DNA from: Methylobacterium iners | GTDB lineage: Bacteria; Pseudomonadota; Alphaproteobacteria; Rhizobiales; Beijerinckiaceae | Reading direction: 5' to 3' | Length of the DNA: 64,000 nt | Assembly (NCBI RefSeq): GCF_022179305.1 | Contig: NZ_BPQP01000048.1 | Location: forward strand, 1-64,000 | Shown here: one piece after another, positions 19,110-26,584 of the stretch | Layout of the letters: every line of letters begins with the position of its first letter | How positions within the stretch are numbered: the stretch's first letter is position 1 | Made by a program: the position numbers and the translations under genes | The notes under the pieces: generated by a model | What the model was told of the DNA's origin: nothing | What the model saw: the letters and a program-made list of their open reading frames with translations, nothing else | Database searches by the model: none

Positions 19110-20213
19110 TCAGCCGGGTCCGAGCACTCGAACGAACGTGTCTCGATCTACGGTGGCTTCAATCCGTTTCAGCGTTTCGTCGTTCGTCACGGCAGAGACA
19201 CCGCGTGGAGAAACGGCGATGTTGACTCCGCTCTCGCAGTGTCTGCATGACACGAAGCCAAGGAGTTCAAGTCGAACAATCGCTGCCGTAAGCTCTTCGC
19301 CCGAGTACCCAGTGACGTATTCGCTGGCTGAGTCGCCCCGGTTCATCTGTATCACGATCTCCTTTCCTGCCGTGACGAGGAGGCTCATGAGGCGCCATGA
19401 GATCGGATCGAAGCTCGAAATAGGCTTAATCAGACGGCTGCGCTGCATCGCGAAGCTCAGCTGCGCTTCAGCGACCATCGACCACGATGCGGGATCGTCG
19501 ATCTTGAAATGGGTGTCGCAGGAGCCTTGGAGATGCCCCGACAGATCGGCAGAAGGAATAAGTTGCGAAGCCGACGATCTTCGGTGTTGCGCCAGTCCCT
19601 CAAGCCCTCCTTCGTTCAACACCAGTACGAGATCGGCTTTATCCGGGCTTGCGGCAAGATCGAAGCACTGACTTAGCGCTTCCGCTTGTTCCGTAGTCGC
19701 TGCCGGAAACGCGACGATCGTGGGACGGCCCTTCAAACCTCGACGGCGCCAGAGGACCGACGCGATGTCGAGCAAATCCCCGGCGTTCCCTCCACCGCCC
19801 AGTGACTCCATGCAGATCGAGGTGTCGGCGGCGCGATCGGACAGCCTTGAATGTGGCTCGAGACTGCCGAGCAGCGCTTCCGGATCGAGCGGTTTCGGCA
19901 GTACAGCGTCGAATAGCTTGTCCGCACCCCGACGAGCAGCGAGGCCGTCCTTGTCCGACGTCATGGCGATGAGCCGCAGGGGCTCACCGCCTCGATCCCC
20001 GATTTCCCTCATCAGACGGGCCAAGGCGTACCCGTCCATCTCTGGAAGATGGTAGTCGACGAGCGCAAGGCGATGGCCGGCCTCGCTTAGAAGGCGCAGC
20101 CCCAGGAAGCCGTCGCACGCCACGTCGACCCGATACCCCTTGGCTTCGCACAGGAGTCGGATGAGGTCTTGAGAGATGGGATCGTCCTCGACGACCAGGA
20201 CCTGCTTGTGCAT
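19110..20213 (-). CDS. Receiver protein with unknown C-terminal region
   Basis: A 367-residue protein. The receiver at residues 4-120 has EDD (9-11), Asp53 in LVDYHLPEMDG and KPLDPE with the conserved Lys. Residues 140-360 align by eye with the middle of the product at 15737-17305: both have an RRRGLKG/QRFGLSG-like start, a PSADLSG/PSIDVSG motif, and SEYVTGYSGEELTAAI/SEYALGLTGKRLIDAV near the end. It lacks the Hpt domain of its paralogue. It begins 84 bases after bcsN on the same strand and may be cotranscribed with the cellulose operon. Confidence 0.8.
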   Translation of the reverse strand: MHKQVLVVEDDPISQDLIRLLCEAKGYRVDVACDGFLGLRLLSEAGHRLALVDYHLPEMDGYALARLMREIGDRGGEPLRLIAMTSDKDGLAARRGADKLFDAVLPKPLDPEALLGSLEPHSRLSDRAADTSICMESLGGGGNAGDLLDIASVLWRRRGLKGRPTIVAFPAATTEQAEALSQCFDLAASPDKADLVLVLNEGGLEGLAQHRRSSASQLIPSADLSGHLQGSCDTHFKIDDPASWSMVAEAQLSFAMQRSRLIKPISSFDPISWRLMSLLVTAGKEIVIQMNRGDSASEYVTGYSGEELTAAIVRLELLGFVSCRHCESGVNIAVSPRGVSAVTNDETLKRIEATVDRDTFVRVLGPG

Positions 20214-20297
20214 CGTATTTCTCTGCCGAACACTTGTTGCGGGCCTGCGTGGCGAACCAACACGATCCGAAGCGGATGATCGATTGCGAACGGTACC

Positions 20298-21341
20298 TCA
20301 GTTTCGCGTCGCGGCGGCGTTCGGCTTCGAGGGACCGCGGAAAGCTTCCATCGGAAGATCGGCGGCAATGGCGCTTGGCGCGGCTGCAGCAGATCTGAAG
20401 GTGCCAAGACCCGTCGGCATACCGGGTGTCGCTGGCGCCGGGAAAGTCGCGGGCTTCGATCGCTCCGCACGGGAGGGCTCCGGCAGCAACGTGTCGCTGG
20501 CGAGGTAGCGCTGCCGTGGTTCGTTCATTGCGACATTCGCGATGGGCTGTCGAGGCGGCGTGGTGGGCATTTCCAGGCGGCTCCGATTGATCCGCTGCCT
20601 TGGTTGCCGGGGAGGCTGCGACGCGGCGAAAACCGGCTGGTTCGGTCGCAGGAACGGGGTGCCCTCCCTCCGATGCACCAAGCGGATCCGATCAATCGCC
20701 GCGGCCATCGCCTCGAATGTGATGTCGCTGCGGCAGAGACGAACCCGGAGGGAGACGGAGCTCGGTGCCCCCTCCCGATCCGCGCTCTCCTTGGATTGGC
20801 CGAGGTGATCGATCCACTGCCAAGCGTACAAACACCGCGTGCCACCGCGAGTCCGCCCGATCGCCAAGCCGTAGGGTCCGTAGGCGTTGGCGGCAGGACG
20901 CGTGACGACCTGCATGTCGGTATCGGGAAAATGCTCGACTATTTCCGATCTGATGCCTGCCTCCGTTGGCTTCGCAATCTGCTGCGGATCGACGGCCCTG
21001 GTGTTGAGCGAAACGAACAATGGTCGGTCGGCATTGCGATGTTGTACGACACGTATGAAGTTGGCCTGGCGATCGCCGCGAGCTGAGGAGGCTAACTCGG
21101 TCGTCTGCTCGACGACCTCGTTGCCGACGCGTTCCCGAGGAAGCGAGGGACGGCCCACCCAGTCCGGCAGAACGGCCATAGGCGCGACGCCTCCGAGCGT
21201 CCCCTCGCCTCGTGCGAAGGAACGCGAGACGGCAGCGTCCAAGCTCGCGAACTGGCCCACCCTAGTGTTCGCGACGTTGTCGCGTCCCGTACAGGCGCCG
21301 AGCAGAACGGGGAGTATGATTAGGACGAAGTGTCGGATCAT
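20298..21341 (-). CDS. bcsN: Cellulose biosynthesis lipoprotein BcsN
   Basis: A 347-residue protein with a lipoprotein signal (LIILPVLLGACTG; Cys17 as lipidation site). The family-like core contains FVSLNTRAVDP and ANAYGPYGLAIGRTRGGTRCLYAWQW. The C-terminal third is Pro/Arg-rich and probably disordered. BcsN is known only as an accessory gene of alphaproteobacterial cellulose operons; its mechanism is not established. The start overlaps the stop of the upstream TPR gene (ATGA at 21338-21341), so expression is coupled. Confidence 0.8.
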   Translation of the reverse strand: MIRHFVLIILPVLLGACTGRDNVANTRVGQFASLDAAVSRSFARGEGTLGGVAPMAVLPDWVGRPSLPRERVGNEVVEQTTELASSARGDRQANFIRVVQHRNADRPLFVSLNTRAVDPQQIAKPTEAGIRSEIVEHFPDTDMQVVTRPAANAYGPYGLAIGRTRGGTRCLYAWQWIDHLGQSKESADREGAPSSVSLRVRLCRSDITFEAMAAAIDRIRLVHRREGTPFLRPNQPVFAASQPPRQPRQRINRSRLEMPTTPPRQPIANVAMNEPRQRYLASDTLLPEPSRAERSKPATFPAPATPGMPTGLGTFRSAAAAPSAIAADLPMEAFRGPSKPNAAATRN

Positions 21342-23230
21342 GGCTGGATCGCTCGGATCGTCATGGGAGATTGAGGATTGACGCGTGCATTGGTGGAGAG
21401 CGTCCGGTCCGGCGACGTTCCGTGTGGCTCATTCGCATCCGGTACGATCCCTCGGGTCTCGGAGTGCCAGAGCGTGCCTATCGGTGGCGGCTGTTCAGCG
21501 GCGATCGTGCCGCTTGCCGCCTCGGCACCGTTCCAACCGACCTTGAGAGTGAAGCCGAAGCGCTCGTAGGGCATCGCGCCGACGCCAGGGACGCGTCGAG
21601 CCACGACCGATGGCCGGCCCATCGACCGATCGGGCCATCGCAGATCAGCCACCGCATCCCGACTGGTCGCTGAAGAGGGTGCGAACCGCAGATCGTTCTC
21701 CATCTGCACAGCGATGGGAAACTCATTGCGCTTGACGAGCGGGGCCGCGGCGGGGCGTGCGAGATCTCCGGGCTGTGGGACCACGATTCGGGTCCGGCGT
21801 GCGTCGACCGGAGTTACGAGATCAAGGTACTCGGCCGTGCGCACGGAAGGGATTTCGTTGGCGCGAATTGCTTTTGCTTCACAGGCAAGCGGCTTGTCCT
21901 CGGGCTCCCGAAACAGAAGGTCGACCACCTTCGGGAACAATCCGTCGTAGCGGTTGACGACTTCGACGAACTCGCGCTGTCGCTTCTGGCGTCGCAGAGT
22001 CAATGCGTAGCCGTAGACGGTCGCTTCCTTCGGAAACCAGGCGACGGCCCTCTTGAACCAATGCAGCGCGGTTTCGAACTGGCAGGTGTTATACGCATAC
22101 CAGGCGAGCGCCTGCGCACCCTCGCCGGAGGCGACAGCCGCCACGACCTGGGCATAGCGGAGCAATCTCTCGGCCTCGATGGACTCCGGCGTCGAGCGCG
22201 TTAGATCCGCTTCGAGGATGTCGAGGAACAGCAAGGTGTTGTTGACGAGCGGCTCGCGCCAGGCATAGGCGACCTCCTCCGCTTCCCGCCTATGGCCGAG
22301 TTGGCGGAGCGTATGGGCGAGACCATGCGCGATCATCGCGTCGCCGCCGCGCGCGATGGAACGCTTGAACCAGGTCAACGCCTCGGGGAAGTCGCGACGC
22401 TTGAAGGCGTGCCACGCCACGAGCCCTGCCTGATTTGGATCGTCGGCCGATGCAGCGTAGACCTCGAAGACCGCAAGTTCGGTACTTGACAGGGCGACAT
22501 CCGGCACGTCGTGGAGCCGCGCGCTAATCCGCGCGCGGGTGATGTCGATCGCGATGGCGTCAAACTCGCCCGGCTGCCCTCGCGCGAGAAGCTTTCCGAC
22601 GTCCAAAACGGGGAGGACCGCCAATCCCCGCAGGATCGTGGCACGCCGCTCTTCCGGCGTGGTCCGGGGTGCCGCCATGACACGCGCGAGCAGCGCGTTC
22701 GCCTCGCTGGTTCGATCTGCCCGGGCAAGTGCTTCGGCAATCGCCCAGGCAAGTTCGACATCGGTCTCGTCGATATCCGCCGAGCGGGCACGCACCAGAC
22801 CGACGAGGTCGATCCATCGGCCGGCATGGGCGAGTCCAAGTGCGTCAGTCCGCAACTCGCGATGCTTCATCTGCCGGCTTAAGGCATGGGACGGTCGCCA
22901 CTTCGCGTCGGTCCGCGAGCGGGCGGCGAGCGCTGCGCGCAGCTCGTCCAGCCGGCCCGCCGCAAGCATGTCCCAGTACGGTCCTTCGTCCTCCTGGCCG
23001 GGCTCCGCCGTCCACAGATCGGCGGGAGGCTGCCAGCCTGGATGACGACGACGCAGCCGCTCGGTCTCGGCATCGACGCGTGCCGTCAGCTTCTCGGCCG
23101 CGTAGTAGCGAAGCGCACTCTCGTCGGGTTTTGGCGCGGATTCGGCGTGGCGCCTCGTCATCAGGATCGGGGACTGCGCCATCGCCGGTCCGGCAGCCAG
23201 CAGAAGCAGAAGGGTCAGCGCGCGACGCAT
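21338..23230 (-). CDS. Periplasmic TPR protein of cellulose operon (BcsK/BcsC-like)
   Basis: A 630-residue secreted protein. After a signal peptide (LTLLLLLAAGPAMAQS), residues about 100-430 are helical TPR-like repeats (ALTWFKRSIARGGDAMIAHGLAHTLRQLG; ALHWFKRAVAWFPKEATVYGYALTLRR). The last 150 residues are Pro-rich and without repeats. It takes the place of BcsC but lacks the outer-membrane barrel. It may be the BcsK-type protein described for operons without bcsC and bcsD; this identity is inferred. ATG 23230 lies 16 bases inside the end of bcsZ. Confidence 0.7.
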   Translation of the reverse strand: MRRALTLLLLLAAGPAMAQSPILMTRRHAESAPKPDESALRYYAAEKLTARVDAETERLRRRHPGWQPPADLWTAEPGQEDEGPYWDMLAAGRLDELRAALAARSRTDAKWRPSHALSRQMKHRELRTDALGLAHAGRWIDLVGLVRARSADIDETDVELAWAIAEALARADRTSEANALLARVMAAPRTTPEERRATILRGLAVLPVLDVGKLLARGQPGEFDAIAIDITRARISARLHDVPDVALSSTELAVFEVYAASADDPNQAGLVAWHAFKRRDFPEALTWFKRSIARGGDAMIAHGLAHTLRQLGHRREAEEVAYAWREPLVNNTLLFLDILEADLTRSTPESIEAERLLRYAQVVAAVASGEGAQALAWYAYNTCQFETALHWFKRAVAWFPKEATVYGYALTLRRQKRQREFVEVVNRYDGLFPKVVDLLFREPEDKPLACEAKAIRANEIPSVRTAEYLDLVTPVDARRTRIVVPQPGDLARPAAAPLVKRNEFPIAVQMENDLRFAPSSATSRDAVADLRWPDRSMGRPSVVARRVPGVGAMPYERFGFTLKVGWNGAEAASGTIAAEQPPPIGTLWHSETRGIVPDANEPHGTSPDRTLSTNARVNPQSPMTIRAIQP

Positions 23231-24288
23231 GTGGGATACCTCATGCGAGCCGCGGCAAGCGCCAGCATGTGCAAGGTGACGGGATAGTAGTGTTCGGTGG
23301 CGACGCGGACCGAGCGAAGCGAAGCGGGCAATGGAGTGCCGTCCGCCGCGCATGCCGCGAGCGATGCAATGGCCGCGTAACCGCTGTCTCGCATCCACTC
23401 AATGGTTCGGCCGGTGCTGGTATCCACCACGGGCAGCCCTCTTTCGTCGCGCTTCTTCCAGAGCGCCAGAAACGGTCCGTAGAGTTCGGGAGAGGAGACG
23501 CCGGCCCACGCAAGGTAGAGGGGGATGCGTATGGAGTTGTAGGCGAAGGTCGGAGCGAAGCCTTCGGCTGCACGCGGGCTCTCGCCTCGGAGCGAGATCC
23601 ATTCCGTCGGCAGCCGATCCGTGCCGAAACGTGCAGACTCGACGAGCCGGCGGCCACTGCGGGCTAATCCCATCCAGTCGAACTCCGGAGCGACACGGGC
23701 CATCCGGTCGAAGGCCGGGAACACCCAGTAGGACAAGTTGATGACAGGACCGTCCTCCCGGTCCTCTGCCGAGAAGCCGAAGATCCCGGGCAGCAGCAAA
23801 GGGCCGTGCGCCACCTTCGGCAGGATCAGCTTGCGCCCGAGCTCCACCGCAATCCGACGACCCGCGACGCGATGCGAGGGATCAGACCAAGCCTCGACGG
23901 CCTCGACAAGCGCCCAGGCGACGAGGAGATCTCCGTCGGACGCGTCGTTCATGTCAGCGACGGCCGGGCGCTTGTCGGGCTCCCAGCGCCAGGCGAGGAG
24001 TTGGTCGTCGCGCACCATCAGGTTGGCACGCGTCCACGTCCAAATCCGTTCGAAGGCAGCTCGGTCATTTGCCGCGACCGCGAGCAGCATGCCGTAGCCC
24101 TGACCTTCGCTGTGACTGATGCCGCCGTTCGCCGTGTCCACCACACGACCCTGCTCGGTGACGAAGCGGGACTTGTAAGCTCGCCAAGCCTCGGCATCGG
24201 CCAGCGAGCCGGCGAGCGGAACGAGCGGTTGCGCGACAACGCCGGTCGCCATGGCCAGAAGGATCAGGAGGCTTGCAAAGACGTTCAT
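23215..24288 (-). CDS. bcsZ: Endoglucanase of cellulose operon (GH8)
   Basis: A 357-residue periplasmic cellulase that trims nascent glucan. Signal peptide MNVFASLLILLAMATGVVA is followed by a family 8 glycoside hydrolase domain. The acid catalyst Glu is in SEGQGYGMLLAV and the Asp base is in NDASDGDLLVAWAL. INLSYWVFPAF and FAYNSIRIPLYLAW line the substrate cleft. ATG 24288 overlaps the bcsB stop as ATGA (24285-24288). Length and motifs suggest an active enzyme. Confidence 0.93.
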   Translation of the reverse strand: MNVFASLLILLAMATGVVAQPLVPLAGSLADAEAWRAYKSRFVTEQGRVVDTANGGISHSEGQGYGMLLAVAANDRAAFERIWTWTRANLMVRDDQLLAWRWEPDKRPAVADMNDASDGDLLVAWALVEAVEAWSDPSHRVAGRRIAVELGRKLILPKVAHGPLLLPGIFGFSAEDREDGPVINLSYWVFPAFDRMARVAPEFDWMGLARSGRRLVESARFGTDRLPTEWISLRGESPRAAEGFAPTFAYNSIRIPLYLAWAGVSSPELYGPFLALWKKRDERGLPVVDTSTGRTIEWMRDSGYAAIASLAACAADGTPLPASLRSVRVATEHYYPVTLHMLALAAARMRYPTCVAR

Positions 24289-26576
24289 GGCGATTTCCGT
24301 CCGAGGCTGCCGAGGAGCCAATGTGTCGAACCGGCAAGACAGGCTGCCACGAGTAGTGCGAGGAGCGCGTAGAGTCCGGCGTTCAACGAGAGCCATCCGG
24401 CGGCAATCCGGCGAAGGTTGCCGATCGACAGAGGTGCGGTGGCGACGTAGCGGGGGGCGTCAGGCGTCAGGCTCGCGATGGCGCCGGAACCCGACAGGGT
24501 GGCGAGGCGCCCCTCTGGCGCATGCCAGACGCGTGGGTGGACCAAGCACCTCATGGCCATTTCCAGCGACGGAGCGTCCGACGCCGTTGCGACGGTGAGG
24601 ACGTCGTCCGGCTCGGGGCCGGTGATGGCCTGCGCGACGACCCCGAAGGCGCGGGCGAAATCGGCGGCTTCACGGTTGCGCGAACCGCCGACTGCTTCGG
24701 ACGGTGCGGTCGCCCCATCCCAGGCGTGACACGCTTCGATGCCGTCCTGGCGCAGAAGGCGCCGTTGGCGCGCCGCACTGCCGTAGGCCGTTTCCGGCGC
24801 CCCGCCCGCCTCCAAGGGGAGCCGCGTCCGCCACGCGTCGCGCAGGAGATTGGGGTCAATCCCGGCCGCGGTCAGGAGCGAGGGGTCGAAGGCGCGGGCA
24901 GGCGCGATCGCGATCGTGGGACCTGACCCACTTAACCGGGTCGCGGAAAAGCGAAACGGAACGGGTTTGCCGCCTGCGCGTGCAAGCCTTGCTGCTAAAG
25001 TGGCCGCAGCCGCCATCGACGAACGATCCGGCGCAGGCACGAGGAGGGTGGTCGGACGATGCGCGGCTGCATAGGGGTAGCCGGCGCCGAACGTCTGTCC
25101 GATGTCGGGCTGCCGAGCGATGCGAGCCAGCGGCGGCACGACAATTGTGGTCGAGGCGGACAGCGTCATCCGCTCAGCCTCGGGTGTGGCTGCCACAGGG
25201 CACGTCGCCTCCCCCTTGCGAGGCAGCTGCGTGGCGACGACGATTCGATTGAAGCCCGGCCGCATGAGACGCAGAGGCAGGAAGATCGTCTTCCTTGTCG
25301 GCTTCGTAGCGTCCGCTTGGCCGAGCTCGACGCTGGCGGCGTTGACGCCGTTGATCTCGGCAAGGATCTTTGCATCCGTGGCTAGGCCGGCCGCGTACCG
25401 TCCCGTGACCTCAAGAACGAGCTTGGCGTAGTCGGCGACGAGCACGTCGTGCGGTAGAAGAAGATCAATGACGATCCGGTGTTGACGCCCCGTGAAGGAG
25501 ACGTCGGCGAATCCAAACTCGTGCAAGGTGATGCGCTCGCCGCCCTCGACCGGTCGGCCTGCGGCATCGGCCAGGACGCGCAGGCCAGGCTTGGTTCCAA
25601 GGGGCTTCGCTTTATGAATCGTAGCGAGACGCGCGAGAGCCTGCTCGACTTCGGCTTCGGTCGTACCGGTTGCCAGGAGCGTCGGGCGCCTGTCCGGGCG
25701 CGAAGGCAGGAGCGCCAAGTGCGGTCCGACGATACCCTCAACGGCTCTAGGACCGAGTATCGACGCCATCGTGCCTGCCGTACCGACGGCGAAATTGATG
25801 CCCTCCGTGCCGCCTGCAGGGGCCCCGAAGTCGACGACAGGCTGGACGACCCGACCCGCAAGAACGAGTTCCTGAACGGCCGTCAGCAACCGTTCGACCG
25901 CCACCTCGGTCAAGCGCTCCGTTCCGTGAACTAGTCGGATCGGAGTCGCACCGTCCGAGGCAACGCCGAGAGCCGGCAGATCGCGCAGGTCGGTGATCGT
26001 ACCGGCGCGCTCGGTGCCGACCAGAAAGCCTGTGCCGTCGACGTCGATCTGCGTCCACAGCTCATACGTCGCTGCGAGCGTGCAATCGACCCGGTGCCTC
26101 TGGTCCACGGACACGCCGACTGCGTTGTAGCCGGGCACGAAGCGACCGGGCGGGATGTCGAAGTGAATGGTTCGGATGCCGCTCGCGCCCTCCACCGGCG
26201 CGGTACCAACGACCTCGTCGTTGATAGCGAGCGTGATGGTCGATGCTTCCGGGAGCACCGAGATGGCGGACAGATAGCTTACCGCGAACCGACCCCCGAC
26301 ACGCGCTTCGGTCTCCGTGACGTAGAAGGCCCAAGACGCGCGACCGTTCTCGCCCGAGAGCCGAAGGCTGGCCGAGTTCGGCTGTGGTCGCCGGATATTT
26401 CGCGAAGGCAGCACCGAAGGAAAGTTCTCTGCCTCGGGCTTGGGAGACGCGTCGAGGGAGGGCGGCAGAACGAAAGTCTGGGTCGGCCCGCTTCCTGAGA
26501 AGACTTGGGCGATCGCAGCCGGCATGGCCGTGCAGGACAAAAGGCCTGCCGCAAGGGTGATGAGGGCGACGCGCAT
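24285..26576 (-). CDS. bcsB: Cellulose synthase periplasmic subunit BcsB
   Basis: A 763-residue protein with a signal peptide (ITLAAGLLSCTAMPAAIAQ), two carbohydrate-binding/flavodoxin-like repeats and a C-terminal membrane anchor (LNAGLYALLALLVAACLAGSTHWLLG). Known BcsB binds BcsA through this anchor and guides the glucan across the periplasm. Sequence landmarks include LSGENGRASWAFYVT, FDIPPGRFVPGYNAVGV and FLPLRLMRPGFNRIVV. It starts 8 bases after the bcsA stop. Length is within the normal family range. Confidence 0.92.
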   Translation of the reverse strand: MRVALITLAAGLLSCTAMPAAIAQVFSGSGPTQTFVLPPSLDASPKPEAENFPSVLPSRNIRRPQPNSASLRLSGENGRASWAFYVTETEARVGGRFAVSYLSAISVLPEASTITLAINDEVVGTAPVEGASGIRTIHFDIPPGRFVPGYNAVGVSVDQRHRVDCTLAATYELWTQIDVDGTGFLVGTERAGTITDLRDLPALGVASDGATPIRLVHGTERLTEVAVERLLTAVQELVLAGRVVQPVVDFGAPAGGTEGINFAVGTAGTMASILGPRAVEGIVGPHLALLPSRPDRRPTLLATGTTEAEVEQALARLATIHKAKPLGTKPGLRVLADAAGRPVEGGERITLHEFGFADVSFTGRQHRIVIDLLLPHDVLVADYAKLVLEVTGRYAAGLATDAKILAEINGVNAASVELGQADATKPTRKTIFLPLRLMRPGFNRIVVATQLPRKGEATCPVAATPEAERMTLSASTTIVVPPLARIARQPDIGQTFGAGYPYAAAHRPTTLLVPAPDRSSMAAAATLAARLARAGGKPVPFRFSATRLSGSGPTIAIAPARAFDPSLLTAAGIDPNLLRDAWRTRLPLEAGGAPETAYGSAARQRRLLRQDGIEACHAWDGATAPSEAVGGSRNREAADFARAFGVVAQAITGPEPDDVLTVATASDAPSLEMAMRCLVHPRVWHAPEGRLATLSGSGAIASLTPDAPRYVATAPLSIGNLRRIAAGWLSLNAGLYALLALLVAACLAGSTHWLLGSLGRKSP

Positions 26577-26584
26577 GACGAGCC

